Positions 7,366 to 16,556 of a DNA stretch of 43,792 nt are shown here, piece after piece (the stretch's first letter is position 1; each line of letters begins with the position of its first letter). The DNA comes from Frankia tisae (lineage in GTDB: Bacteria > Actinomycetota > Actinomycetes > Frankiales > Frankiaceae). The DNA lies in assembly GCF_025403405.1 (NCBI RefSeq), contig NZ_JANEZT010000007.1, forward strand, positions 1-43,792. Direction: 5' to 3'. A program made the position numbers and the translations under genes. The notes below the pieces were generated by a model that saw nothing but the letters and a program-made list of their open reading frames with translations, was not told the origin of the DNA and searched no databases.

Positions 7366-8591
7366 TGGGCGAGAGCGGAGGCGACGCGGTGTGCGCGGAC
7401 TCCGATGATCAGTTTCCGTTCGCCGCGCTGCTGGAGGACAGCCTCGAGGATCTGTACGAGAACGCGCCCTGCGGCTACCTCTCCACCCTCCTGGACGGGC
7501 AGATCGCAAAGATCAACGCCACTCTGCTCGGCTGGCTGGGCTACCGCCCTGAGGACCTGGTCGGGCGGCGCCGCTTCGCCGACCTGCTCACCGTCGGGGG
7601 GCGGATCTACCACGAGACCCACTTCGCCCCGCTGCTGCGCATGCAGGGCGAGGTCAGCGGCATCGCCCTGGAACTCAAGGCCGCCGACGGCACCCGGTTG
7701 CCGGTCCTGGTGACCTCGACGGTGCGGTCCGGCAGCGACGGGCAGCCGCTGCTGATCCGCACCACGATCTTCGACGCCAGGGACCGGCGCGCGTACGAGA
7801 CGGAGCTGCTGCGCGCCCGGCAGGAGTCCGAGCGCGAACGCGAACGCCTCCAGCGCCTGACCACCGCTCTGCAGCGAACCCTGCTGCCCCCGGTCCTGCC
7901 GCCGGTGCCCGGCCTGGAGGTGGCCGCGCACTACCACATCGCCTCGCCCGACGAGGTCGGCGGAGACTTCTACGACCTGTTCCCCCTCGCCGCCGGTGCC
8001 TGGGGGCTGTTTCTCGGTGACGTGCGCGGCAAGGGTGCCGCCGCCGCGGCCGTGACCTCCCTCGTCCGGTACACGCTGCGGGCCGCCGCCGTGTACGACC
8101 CGGACCCGGCCGCGGTGCTGGCCAACCTCAACACCGTCCTGTGCACCGAGTACCGCGACTACGAGCCGCGCTTCTGCACGGTGATCTTCGGACTGCTCGT
8201 CCCGGACGCGGACGCCGGCGGCTTCACCCTCGCGTTGGCCAGCGGCGGCCATCCCCCGGCGCTGCTGCTGCGGGCCGACGGCACGGTCACCTGCCTGCCC
8301 ACCCCCGGCGGGCAGCTCATCGGCGTCCTGCCCGACGCCCGGATCTCCACCACCCGTGGGCGCCTCGCACCCGGCGACACCCTGCTGCTCTACACCGATG
8401 GGCTGACCGAGGCCCGCACCGCCGGCGCCGGTCACCGCCGTTACGGCGACGACGCGCTGTTCGACCTCGCCGCCGGCCTGGCCCCCACCACCGCGGCGGC
8501 AGCCGTCGACGCCCTGATCGGCCTGTTGAACAGCTTCGGCGACGGACTGGACGACGACACCGCGGTCCTGGCCATCAGCGCAGACAGTTGA
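7365..8591 (+). CDS. RsbP-like PAS-PP2C (SpoIIE-type) phosphatase
   Basis: The 408-residue protein has three parts. An N-terminal PAS domain (about 25-135) includes ENAPCGYLSTLLDG and GYRPEDLVGR. A charged coiled coil follows at about 140-172. A C-terminal SpoIIE-type PP2C phosphatase domain has the metal-binding motifs DEVGGDFYD (196-204), LGDVRGKG (217-224), ASGGHPP and DDDTAVL. B. subtilis RsbP has the same order and a similar size, about 400 residues. It dephosphorylates an anti-sigma-factor antagonist and so frees a sigma factor under energy stress. A TTG three bases earlier is in frame, but the ATG coupled to the RsbQ stop is preferred. The target antagonist and anti-sigma genes are not in this window. 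Confidence 0.9.
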   Translation: MGESGGDAVCADSDDQFPFAALLEDSLEDLYENAPCGYLSTLLDGQIAKINATLLGWLGYRPEDLVGRRRFADLLTVGGRIYHETHFAPLLRMQGEVSGIALELKAADGTRLPVLVTSTVRSGSDGQPLLIRTTIFDARDRRAYETELLRARQESERERERLQRLTTALQRTLLPPVLPPVPGLEVAAHYHIASPDEVGGDFYDLFPLAAGAWGLFLGDVRGKGAAAAAVTSLVRYTLRAAAVYDPDPAAVLANLNTVLCTEYRDYEPRFCTVIFGLLVPDADAGGFTLALASGGHPPALLLRADGTVTCLPTPGGQLIGVLPDARISTTRGRLAPGDTLLLYTDGLTEARTAGAGHRRYGDDALFDLAAGLAPTTAAAAVDALIGLLNSFGDGLDDDTAVLAISADS

Positions 8592-8660
8592 GTCCCCATC
8601 AGATATGTGCAGAAGGATGCCGAGGCCAGTGGCCGTGCGGCGCCCGCGCGGCCCCGGCGG

Positions 8661-9572
8661 TCAGGGCGCGGAGCGCTCCTCGGCACCGTCGTCGTCAGGC
8701 TCGGGCTTGGGCCGGAAGGACGGGATCTGCTCGCCTGCCTCGATCGGGATCGTGAGGCGGTTCTGCTCCGGGGCGAGCGGGCAGGGAGCGTACGGGGTGT
8801 AGGCGCACTGCAGGTTCCCCGCGCGGTTGAAGTCGAGCACGATCTGGGTGCTGCCCGGGACGGGCAGGGAGACGATCAGCCGGCGGCTGGCCGCGTAGGT
8901 CGTGAGTCCGCTCGTCGCATCGGTGAACAGGACGAGACCGACCCCCGCGAGGTGCTCGGCGCGGATGAGGAGCAGCCGCCACTCGGTGCCGTCGAGCGCG
9001 ACAACGGCTTCACCGATGGCCTCGTGGGTGTGCACGATGCCGTCGACCGCCGCGGCGACCTGGACCGGGCGCGGGGCGGGATACGGCGCGAACTCGGCCT
9101 TGATCACCCAGGCGGGGTTGTAGTCGAACGCCGGCGTCCGGACGTAGGTCTCGCGCAGCTGGTGCCGGGGGTCGAGCGAGCGGAGCAGGTCGTTCCCGCC
9201 GCGGCGGGACAGCTCGACGACGACGTCGCCGAACGACGCCGCCCGCCGGAACTCCCGCTCGCGGACGGGGCCGAAGACGTGGCGCCCGGTCGCGGTCTCG
9301 CCGTCGATGGTGAGGGACTCCCCGGCGTCGAGGTCGACGACCGGCCCCTGCTCGCCCGTGGCCCACCGCCCCGGGAAACCCTCGACGCGGCGAGGTTCGC
9401 CGTCGAGGAAGTGCAGTGCGCTGTAGGCGAGGAACCCGTACGGCTCGCGCCGCTGGTGCTCGGACTCCTCACGCCACGCGTCCCACTCGGCTCGCGCGGC
9501 CGCTACGACGGTCGCGGACTCGGTGGCTGGCGCGGACTCGGTGGCTGGCGCGGTCTCGATGGCGGAGGTCAT
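8661..9572 (-). CDS. DUF1684 domain-containing protein
   Basis: The 303-residue protein has the DUF1684 pattern. An N-terminal helix, EWDAWREESEHQRR, is followed by the GFLAYSALHFLDGEPRRVEG segment. The near-C-terminal LDFNRAGNLQCAYTPYAPC with LAPEQNRLTIPIEAGE is the conserved end of the family. The biochemical role of DUF1684 is unknown. It is the last gene of the minus-strand run that begins with an ABC importer, 49 bases after the luciferase-like gene, which suggests a role in the same pathway. Residues 6-20 are a short repeat, ATESAPATESA, encoded by an 18-base duplication. The start ATG follows GAGGAACCGACC. There is no signal peptide, so it is probably cytoplasmic. Confidence 0.85.
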   Translation of the reverse strand: MTSAIETAPATESAPATESATVVAAARAEWDAWREESEHQRREPYGFLAYSALHFLDGEPRRVEGFPGRWATGEQGPVVDLDAGESLTIDGETATGRHVFGPVREREFRRAASFGDVVVELSRRGGNDLLRSLDPRHQLRETYVRTPAFDYNPAWVIKAEFAPYPAPRPVQVAAAVDGIVHTHEAIGEAVVALDGTEWRLLLIRAEHLAGVGLVLFTDATSGLTTYAASRRLIVSLPVPGSTQIVLDFNRAGNLQCAYTPYAPCPLAPEQNRLTIPIEAGEQIPSFRPKPEPDDDGAEERSAP

Positions 9573-9621
9573 GGTCGGTTCCTCACTCTCGATGGTCCAT
9601 CGGCAGTGGCTCGCTGGACGG

Positions 9622-10638
9622 TCACGCCGTCGGTGCGCGGTCGTGCGCCGGGAGGCGCGGGAAGATCTCCTGCGCGATCAGCCGCAGCCCGTCGCGGAAC
9701 TGGGGCGAGGACTGCGGCAGCGGGACGCTGAACAGGTAGTCGGTCGACCGCGTGAACGCCGCGTCCTGCAGGAGCTGCTCCACGACGTCGTCCGGATCGC
9801 CGTACTTGACGTTCGACCTGGTCAGGAACTCCTCGGCCGTGCCCGGCGGCCCGCCCGGGGTGACGTACTGGCCGGGGTTGCGGCGCAGCTCGGAATCGAG
9901 CAGGGCGACCGCGTCGCGCTTGGACGACGCCGGGAGCACGACGCGGGAGATGCCGATCCGCGGGCTGCGCTCGCCGGTGTGGGCGCCGAGGTAGTCGTCG
10001 ATGAGACCCGACTGGATCTGGCCGGCGTCCCCGGACGGGACCAGGCGGTGCAGCAGCAGACCGTCGCCAGCACGCCCGATCTCGGCCGCCGTCCGCGGGT
10101 TTCCGGTCGCCTGCCACAGCCGCGGCAGGAGCCCGGCCGGCGGCGGGTACAGGGTCACCTCCTTGTCGCCGGCGGCGACGGTGCCACCGAGGGCCCGGCG
10201 CAGATCGTCGAGCGCGTGGGCGTACAGCGACTCGCGGTCGTCCTCGGACAGGTTGAAGGCCTCGAAGGCGACGGTGGAGAAACCCCCGCCGTTGCCCTTG
10301 CCGACACCGAACTCCAGCCGCCCGTCGCTGAGCGCGTCGACCAGCGCCGCCGTCTCGGCCAACCGGATCGGGTTGTCGAAGGTGAGCGGGACGACCGCGG
10401 TTCCCAGTCTGATCGTCGTCGTGGTCTGCGACGCCGCCGCGAGGAAGGTGAGCGCGGACGGCAGGCCGATCAGGGTGAAGTGCGCCTCCGCGGCCCACAC
10501 CGTCTCGTAGCCGATCTCCTCCACGAGGCGGACGGTCTCGAGCGACTGGTTGTACGTGCGTACGGGCTCGCCGTCCGCGGGAATCGTCAGGAACAGCGAC
10601 AGGCCGCGCTGCGGATTTGACGTCAGGTCCGCCGTCAC
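9622..10638 (-). CDS. LLM-class (luciferase-like) flavin-dependent oxidoreductase 1
   Basis: The 338-residue product has the bacterial luciferase-like TIM-barrel sequence. It shows ETVRLVEEIGYETVWAAEAHF near the start, RLGTAVVPLTFDNPIRLAE (the strand-helix that contacts FMN) and the segment LSDGRLEFGVGKGNGGG. Such enzymes use reduced FMN and oxygen to oxidise carbonyl, sulfonate or amine-containing substrates. The GTG start at 10638 is chosen because GGAGG lies nine bases upstream; a much longer open frame to 11520 is an artefact overlapping the next gene. It lies in the minus-strand operon between the FAD monooxygenase and the DUF1684 gene. The substrate is unknown. Confidence 0.88.
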   Translation of the reverse strand: MTADLTSNPQRGLSLFLTIPADGEPVRTYNQSLETVRLVEEIGYETVWAAEAHFTLIGLPSALTFLAAASQTTTTIRLGTAVVPLTFDNPIRLAETAALVDALSDGRLEFGVGKGNGGGFSTVAFEAFNLSEDDRESLYAHALDDLRRALGGTVAAGDKEVTLYPPPAGLLPRLWQATGNPRTAAEIGRAGDGLLLHRLVPSGDAGQIQSGLIDDYLGAHTGERSPRIGISRVVLPASSKRDAVALLDSELRRNPGQYVTPGGPPGTAEEFLTRSNVKYGDPDDVVEQLLQDAAFTRSTDYLFSVPLPQSSPQFRDGLRLIAQEIFPRLPAHDRAPTA

Positions 10639-10720
10639 CGTCGGGACCTCCGATCTAGGAGTGTGGTCAGGAACGGGCCGCCGGCCGGCGCCCGGGGAAC
10701 GGACCGCGAGCAGCGGGCCG

Positions 10721-12496
10721 TCAACGTTCGGCCAGGTCGACGAGCTGCCGGGAGCCGGCGCTCCGGGTCTGGGCCGGGGGCTGGGCCGCGGCCTGGCCGC
10801 GGCCGTAGACCAGGTCCAGCACCGTGCCGGCGTCGAGGTCGCTGCCGTCGCCGCGCCAGGCGACGTGATGGTCCGGTCGGACGAGTGCGTACGGCGCGCC
10901 GTACAGTTCGCGCGCCGCCGGATCCGGCAGGTGGATGACCTCGAGTTCGAGGCCTCGGGCGTCGGCCGCCGCCTCGAAGGCGGCGACGGTGCCCGGGTTG
11001 TCGGCGGCGAGGACGAGCAGCGCGATGTGGGAGCCGATCCGGTCGTAGAGGGTGAACCCGAAGGGGTCGAGGTTGCCGTTCGGCGCCCGGTGCCCGGGCC
11101 GCGCGTCGTCGTCATAGGCGAAGGCGTCCCAGGGCGCCGCGGCCTCGGCCTCGGCCTGCCCGTCCTCGTACCGGATGACCGACGAGGTGTCGTAGCGCTC
11201 GTCGAAGACCACCCCGAGTGGCAGGCTGCGGCCCGCCCCGAGGATCGCGCCGATCTCGGCGCGCCGGCGGGCCGCGTCCGGACTGGTGTCGGCGTCGGCC
11301 GGGACCCCGAGGGCGCGGACGCGCTCGTACGCGGCCGTGTGCCGGCGGTCCTCCGCCAGGGCGTAGTCGGCGATCCGCCAGTTGTGCGGGCGTCGCTCCT
11401 CGTCGTAGGAGTCGAGCAGGCTCGGGCCGGCCTGGCCGCGCAGCACCGCCGCGAGCTTCCAGCCGAGGTTGACCACGTCGCCGAAGCCCTCGCACAGGTT
11501 GCCCCCCGGCGTGCGGACATGCGCCGCGTCGCCGACCAGCGCGATCCGGTCGCGGTAGAAGGTGTCGGCGATGCGCGTGCTCTTGAAGAACGGGGTGAGC
11601 GACACGACCTCGAGCTCGACGTCGAAGCCGAACGCCGCCCGGGCCTGCGCGATCAGCTCGTCCGTGGTCGGGTCACGGTCAAGCGGGTACGGCCCGGCGT
11701 AGGCCCGCCAGTCCGTCTCGTTGAGGGCCGCGAGGAACCCGGAGTAGCGGTCGTTGTAGATCACGGCGGTGGCGGGCGGGAACGCCCCGAGCACCGACGA
11801 GGTGTCCGAGGTGGTCCGCACGACGAACCGGAAGTACCGCTCGTCGGCGTAGCTGCCCGAGCGCCCGATCCCCGCCAGCGTGCGGACCGTGCTCTTCCCG
11901 CCGTCGGCGCCGACGACGTACCGGGAACGGATCGTGCGCCGCCGGCCGGTCTCGACCTCGACCACCGTCGTCGTCACACCGTCGGGGTAGCTCGCCAGCC
12001 CCTCGACCCGCCAGCCGCCGGAGACCGTGGTTCCGATCTCCGCGAGCCGGTCGAGGAAGACGCGCTGCAGCACCGTCTGTGGCCGGCGCAGCATCGTCTC
12101 GGTCGAGTACCGGCTGGCCGCACCGAACCCGAACGACCGCAGGGTGGTCCCCGCGAGCTGGTGCCCGGCGAGCGAGGTGAGCAGGAGGTTGCCGGTGCTC
12201 CACTCCGGCGGGAAGGTCCACTCGTGCTGGATCCGCTGCAGCAGCCCCCACCCGCGGATGACCTCGAGCGCACGGGAGGTGTACCCCGCGGCGCCGGCCC
12301 GGACCAGCGTCGCGCCAGACGCGGCATCCACCACCGCGGCCTGCACCCCGTGCCGGTGAAGCTCGAGGGCGGCGCCGAGGCCGTTGGGTCCGGCACCGAC
12401 CACGAGGACGTCGACCTGCTCGGCGGGCTCGGTCCGCGGGAACGCGAAGGCGTCGACCTGCCGCTTCCCCCGACTGATCTCGTTGCGTGCGGGCAT
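10721..12496 (-). CDS. FAD-dependent monooxygenase, PheA/TfdB (UbiH-like) family
   Basis: The 591-residue protein is a class A flavin monooxygenase. It has GAGPNG at 34-39 in the dinucleotide-binding fold, the DG motif RYVVGADGGKSTVRTLAG, and the GD motif RIALVGDAAHVRTPGGNLC followed by GDVVNLGWKLAAVLRG. A C-terminal thioredoxin-like domain of about 150 residues, usual in the phenol hydroxylase/TfdB subgroup, is present. These enzymes hydroxylate aromatic or polyketide-like rings using NAD(P)H and oxygen. Its ATG lies two bases after the stop of the upstream luciferase-like gene, so the two are coupled. It is soluble, with no membrane segment. The actual substrate cannot be read from sequence. 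Confidence 0.9.
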   Translation of the reverse strand: MPARNEISRGKRQVDAFAFPRTEPAEQVDVLVVGAGPNGLGAALELHRHGVQAAVVDAASGATLVRAGAAGYTSRALEVIRGWGLLQRIQHEWTFPPEWSTGNLLLTSLAGHQLAGTTLRSFGFGAASRYSTETMLRRPQTVLQRVFLDRLAEIGTTVSGGWRVEGLASYPDGVTTTVVEVETGRRRTIRSRYVVGADGGKSTVRTLAGIGRSGSYADERYFRFVVRTTSDTSSVLGAFPPATAVIYNDRYSGFLAALNETDWRAYAGPYPLDRDPTTDELIAQARAAFGFDVELEVVSLTPFFKSTRIADTFYRDRIALVGDAAHVRTPGGNLCEGFGDVVNLGWKLAAVLRGQAGPSLLDSYDEERRPHNWRIADYALAEDRRHTAAYERVRALGVPADADTSPDAARRRAEIGAILGAGRSLPLGVVFDERYDTSSVIRYEDGQAEAEAAAPWDAFAYDDDARPGHRAPNGNLDPFGFTLYDRIGSHIALLVLAADNPGTVAAFEAAADARGLELEVIHLPDPAARELYGAPYALVRPDHHVAWRGDGSDLDAGTVLDLVYGRGQAAAQPPAQTRSAGSRQLVDLAER

Positions 12497-12498
12497 GG

Positions 12499-13869
12499 TT
12501 ACCGCCGCCCCCCGTCGCGGACCGAACCGCTGGACTCCCCCGACGCGGTCGCGCCGCCGGGTGGTGCGCCGGCGACCCCGAGGTTGTCCCGCAGGGTGTC
12601 GTGGGCGTACTCGCGCCGGAACCGGCCGCGGTCCTGCAGCTCCGTCACCACACCGTCGATGAACTCGACGAACCCCGCAGGCTGGACATCGATGTTGATG
12701 ACGAAGCCGTCCGACGCCCGGGTGTCGACCCATTCCACGATGTCGTCGGCGACCTGCTCCGGGGTGCCCACGATCATCCGCTGGCCGCCGGTGAGGTTGT
12801 GGAACAGCAGCTGGCGGACGGTGAGCCCGCGGCGGCGCGCCTCGGCGACGAGCTGGTCGCGACGCGCGGTCACCGCCGGCGCGGCGGCACGCGTCGCCAG
12901 TTCGGCGTAGGGGAGCTGCGCGTCGAGGTCGAGCCCGGAAACGTCGAACTCCAGCTGCGCGGTGAGGAGCTCGATCAGCGGCCCCACGGCGAGCAGCTCG
13001 TCGAGCTCCCGCTTGCGCTCGCGGGCCGCGGCCTCGGTCGCCCCGAGGACGGTGAACAGGCCCGGCAGGACGAGGAGATCGTCGGGATTGCGCCCGTTTG
13101 CCGCCGCGAGCCCCTTGACCTCGGCCGAGAACTCCCGCGACAGCTCCGGGAGCCGTTGGGAGGTGAACAGCGCGTCCGCCCAGCGGGCGCCCAGTTCCTT
13201 GCTCTGCTTCGACGCCCCGGCCTGGAAGAGCACCGGGCGGCGGCCCCGGTAGCCACCGGGCAGCGGGAGCACCCCGGACGTCCGGTAGAACTCGCCCGTG
13301 AAGTCCGCCGGCCGGGTGCGCCGCGCGTCGATGTAGAGGTCGGCCGCCGCGTCGGCGACCACCGCCTCCTCGGGAAGCGAGGCCCACAGCGCGTCGACGG
13401 CGGAGATGAACTCCTCGGCCTTGCGGTAGCGCGTCTGCGGCTCGAGGACCTCGTCGACGCCGAGGGCGGCGCGGGTGACGTCCTCCTGGCTGGTGATGAT
13501 GTTCCAGCCGGCACGTCCCTTGCTGATGTGGTCGAGGGTCGCGATCGAGCGGGCGAGCAGGAACGGGTTGCCGTGGATCGCCGGGTTGGTCGACACGAGT
13601 CCGATGTGCTCGGTCTCGCGTGCCAGCGCGGCAAGCAGGACGGTCGGATCCGTCCCCCGCCAGGGCCTGCGGTACGAGGCGGCGTCGAGCGAGCCGAGGC
13701 GGTCCGCGATGAAGATCGCGTCGAAGCGGGCCCGTTCGGCGAGCCGCGCGATCTCCGTGTAGTAGTCGATGCCGGCGATCCAGTCCGACGTCGGCGGCAG
13801 GGTCTTCCAGGCCGCATCGTGGCGGCCGGTCGCCTGCAGGTTCAGGCAGAGTCGCACCTGTCGTGTCAC
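12499..13869 (-). CDS. LLM-class flavin monooxygenase 2, NtaA/SnaA/DszA family
   Basis: The 456-residue protein carries hallmarks of the NtaA/SnaA/DszA branch of luciferase-like monooxygenases. These are the strand around ATLDHISKGRAGWNIITSQE, the SYRRPWRGTDPTVLLAALA segment near the N-terminus and GRRPVLFQAGASKQSKELGA in the middle. Members oxidise nitrilotriacetate, EDTA, dimethylsulfide or dibenzothiophene sulfone using FMNH2 supplied by a separate reductase. No reductase gene is present in this window. The GTG start has an AAGGAAGG ribosome binding site. The gene begins 28 bases after the ABC ATPase gene and ends two bases before the FAD monooxygenase, which supports one transcript. Confidence 0.9.
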   Translation of the reverse strand: MTRQVRLCLNLQATGRHDAAWKTLPPTSDWIAGIDYYTEIARLAERARFDAIFIADRLGSLDAASYRRPWRGTDPTVLLAALARETEHIGLVSTNPAIHGNPFLLARSIATLDHISKGRAGWNIITSQEDVTRAALGVDEVLEPQTRYRKAEEFISAVDALWASLPEEAVVADAAADLYIDARRTRPADFTGEFYRTSGVLPLPGGYRGRRPVLFQAGASKQSKELGARWADALFTSQRLPELSREFSAEVKGLAAANGRNPDDLLVLPGLFTVLGATEAAARERKRELDELLAVGPLIELLTAQLEFDVSGLDLDAQLPYAELATRAAAPAVTARRDQLVAEARRRGLTVRQLLFHNLTGGQRMIVGTPEQVADDIVEWVDTRASDGFVINIDVQPAGFVEFIDGVVTELQDRGRFRREYAHDTLRDNLGVAGAPPGGATASGESSGSVRDGGRR

Positions 13870-13897
13870 GGGTGCCTTCCTTGTGGTTGTCGCGGCA

Positions 13898-15667
13898 TCA
13901 GGAGACGAAGAGTCCGGCCCGCAACCGTTCGCGCTGCACGCGGTCGGTCGGTCCGGAGGTGAGGGTCGGCGCCGACCCCACGAGCAGCCGGGTGTAGGGG
14001 TGCTCGGGAGCGTTGACGATGTGCGCGGTGTCGCCGGCCTCGACGATCCGGCTGCGGTAGAGCACGATCGTCCGGTCCGAGATCCCCGCGACCGACCCGA
14101 GATCGTGGGAGATGAACAGCATCGCGACGCCGACGGTGGAGCGCAGCTCGCGCAGCAGCTCGAGGATCGCGACGCGGTTGGCCGAGTCCAGCGCGCTCAC
14201 CGGCTCGTCGAGAATCAGCAGGCGCGGTGAGCTGATGAGCGCGCGGGCGATCGCCACCCGCTGGCGCTGCCCGCCGGAGAGCTCGCCGGGGAACCGGTCC
14301 AGCAGCGACTCGTCGAGCCGGACGGCGCGCACCTGCCGCCGGACGGCCTCGTCGATCGCCGCCCGGTCGAGTCCGCCCCGGATGCGCAGCGGTTCCGCGA
14401 CGGACACGGCGACGGTGTGCTCCGGATCGAGGCTGCGCAGCGGATCCTGGAACACGTACTGGACGACGCCGTCGCGGCCGAACGCCCGCCGCTCACGCCC
14501 CGACAGGTGGGTGATGTCCCGCCCGGCGACCTGCACGGAACCGGCCGAGACAGGCGCCAGGCCGAGCACCGCGCGCGCGAGGGTGGACTTGCCCGCCCCG
14601 GATTCGCCGATGACGCCGACGGTCTCTCCCGGGCGGATCACCAGCGAGGCGCCCTCGAGCGCCTGTTTGCGGCCGCGCCCACGGCCGAAATGGACACCCA
14701 GCCCGTCGACCTGCAGGACCGGCTCCGTCGACGCGGGCATGGTCGAACTTCTGGGCTCCGGCACCAACACCGGCACCGGCACCGCTGTCGACGCCGCCGT
14801 CGGCACCGGCGGGCGCGGACCGGTGGCGGAAGCGTTCAGGCCGTACTGCTCGTGCTCGGCGACGAGCAGCCGCGTGTACTCGTGCTGCGGGGTGTGCAGA
14901 ATCGCGGACGTGGGGCCCTGCTCGACGACGTGCCCCTCCCGCATGACGAGCACCTCGTCGCACAGCTGCGCGACGACGGCGAGATCGTGCGACACGACGA
15001 CGAGCGACAGCCCGATCCGGTCCTTCAGCTCGACGAGCAGGTCGAGGATGCCGGCCTGCACCGTGGTGTCGAGCGCGGTCGTCGCCTCGTCCGCGATGAG
15101 CACCTCGGGTTCGAGGGAGATCGCGATGGCGATGAGGACGCGTTGCAGCATGCCGCCGGAGAGTTCGTGCACGTACTGCTCGTAGACGTACTCGGGATCG
15201 CGCAGGTGGACGGCCTCGAGCAGCTCGATGGCCCGCTGCTTCGCCGCGGCCCGGCTGAGCCCCTGCTTGATCCGCAGCACCTCCTGGACCTGCTTGCCGA
15301 CCCGGATGGACGGGTTGAGGTACGACGCCGGGTCCTGGAAGACGGCGCTGATCGAGGTGCCGCGCAGGGCGGTCCACTCCTGCCGGGACAGGCCCCCGAC
15401 GTCGCGGCCGAGCAGTTCGATCGAGCCGCCTGAGACCTCGACGTGCTCCGGTAGGACGCCGAGCACGGCCTTGCAGGTCAGCGACTTGCCGCTGCCGGAC
15501 TCCCCGACGATGCCGACGACCCCGCCGCGCCTGAGCCGCAGGCTGACCCCGTGCACCAGCTCCTCGTCGGCGGCGTCGTTGTGGATCCGCACGTCGGTCA
15601 GCGTGAGCACCGCGTCACGATCGGCGGGGATCTGCGCACTCGGCATCACCTGCTGCTCCTTGCTCAT
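13898..15667 (-). CDS. double ATP-binding protein of an oligopeptide-type ABC importer
   Basis: The 589-residue protein holds two complete ABC ATPase domains, a fused DppD-DppF arrangement. The first has Walker A GESGSGKS, signature LSGGMLQRVLIA, and Walker B VLIADEATTALD. The second has GESGAGKS, LSGGQRQRVAIA and LLILDEPVSALD. A spacer of about 40 residues rich in Pro, Val and Thr joins them. It would energise import through the two permeases encoded just upstream in the operon. The ATG at 15667 overlaps the permease stop as ATGA. A second ATG at 15646 has a better ribosome binding site (AAGGAG), so the true start may be there. It acts at the inner face of the membrane. Confidence 0.93.
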   Translation of the reverse strand: MSKEQQVMPSAQIPADRDAVLTLTDVRIHNDAADEELVHGVSLRLRRGGVVGIVGESGSGKSLTCKAVLGVLPEHVEVSGGSIELLGRDVGGLSRQEWTALRGTSISAVFQDPASYLNPSIRVGKQVQEVLRIKQGLSRAAAKQRAIELLEAVHLRDPEYVYEQYVHELSGGMLQRVLIAIAISLEPEVLIADEATTALDTTVQAGILDLLVELKDRIGLSLVVVSHDLAVVAQLCDEVLVMREGHVVEQGPTSAILHTPQHEYTRLLVAEHEQYGLNASATGPRPPVPTAASTAVPVPVLVPEPRSSTMPASTEPVLQVDGLGVHFGRGRGRKQALEGASLVIRPGETVGVIGESGAGKSTLARAVLGLAPVSAGSVQVAGRDITHLSGRERRAFGRDGVVQYVFQDPLRSLDPEHTVAVSVAEPLRIRGGLDRAAIDEAVRRQVRAVRLDESLLDRFPGELSGGQRQRVAIARALISSPRLLILDEPVSALDSANRVAILELLRELRSTVGVAMLFISHDLGSVAGISDRTIVLYRSRIVEAGDTAHIVNAPEHPYTRLLVGSAPTLTSGPTDRVQRERLRAGLFVS

Positions 15668-16554
15668 GACCGGGACGGGTCGGCCGAGGCGGCGAGCCGC
15701 CGGGTCCTGTTGGACCGGGCGGTCTTCGCGCCGGTCAGGGCGCGGCCGGTCTCGCCCGCGGCGTCGCGGATGGCATCCGCGAGGAGGTTGCAGGCCAGGA
15801 CGGCGGCGAGGATGAGCAGGGTCGGGAAGACCGGTGCGTACGGTTTCTGGGCGAGGTAGCCCAGGTCGGAGGCGAGGATCCCGCCCCAGGTCGGGGTGGG
15901 TGGCTGGATCCCGATCCCGAGGAAGGTCAGGCTCGAGATCACCACCAGCCCGATGCCGAGGGTGTTGGCCAGCGTGACGGCGATCGACGGCAGCACCTTG
16001 GACCAGACGTGGCTGCGGACGATCCAGGTCGTCGACGCCCCGGCGATGGCGGCCGCCTCCACATACTGCGACCGGGCGACGGACATCGTCGCCGCCCGGC
16101 TCACCCGGTAGAACACCGGTGCGAGGAGCATGCCGACGACGATCATGGCCTGGGTGATCCCGTTGCCGAGCAGCGCCGTCATGGCGACCGCGAAGACGAG
16201 GAACGGCAGGGCGATGAACGTGTCGACGACCCGCAGGCTCAGCCACTCGAACACCGAGCCGAGATACACCGAGAGGATGCCGGGGATCGTGCCGAGCGCC
16301 AGCGCGATCCCGGCGACCTCCAGCGTGCTCACGATGCTCAGCGGCGCACCGGCGAGGATGCGGCTGAGCACGTCCCTGCCGATGTAGTCGGTGCCCAGCC
16401 AGTGCTTGGCCGAGGGCCCGGCGAGCGTCTGGGCACCCCCCTTGAGCGGGTCGTAGGGTGCCAGGACGGGGCCCAGCACGGCCACGACGGCGATGATCGC
16501 GAGCAGCACGAGGGCGACCCGCGCGCTCGTGAGCCGCAACAGCGTTCTGATCAT
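15664..16554 (-). CDS. ABC transporter permease, DppC/OppC type
   Basis: The 296-residue membrane protein has the family N-terminal segment AVLGPVLAPYDPL, the LGTDYIGRDVLSRILAGA motif characteristic of DppC/OppC proteins, and the EAA loop EAAAIAGASTTWIVRSHVW. Five to six hydrophobic segments are visible. It starts two bases after the stop of the partner permease and its own stop overlaps the ATPase start (ATGA). With the partner it forms the pathway for a peptide-like, nickel-like or other small organic solute. The substrate is not defined by the sequence. Confidence 0.93.
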   Translation of the reverse strand: MIRTLLRLTSARVALVLLAIIAVVAVLGPVLAPYDPLKGGAQTLAGPSAKHWLGTDYIGRDVLSRILAGAPLSIVSTLEVAGIALALGTIPGILSVYLGSVFEWLSLRVVDTFIALPFLVFAVAMTALLGNGITQAMIVVGMLLAPVFYRVSRAATMSVARSQYVEAAAIAGASTTWIVRSHVWSKVLPSIAVTLANTLGIGLVVISSLTFLGIGIQPPTPTWGGILASDLGYLAQKPYAPVFPTLLILAAVLACNLLADAIRDAAGETGRALTGAKTARSNRTRRLAASADPSRS

Positions 16555-16556
16555 GG

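Noticed and set aside
9622-11520. A 632-codon open frame extending the luciferase-like gene upstream
   Set aside because: The extra part is a shadow inside the FAD monooxygenase gene and has no family character; GTG 10638 has a good ribosome binding site.
10550-12910. A 786-codon plus-strand open frame
   Set aside because: It lies antisense to two well-supported genes; its composition is the usual Arg/Gly/Pro-rich shadow of GC-rich DNA.
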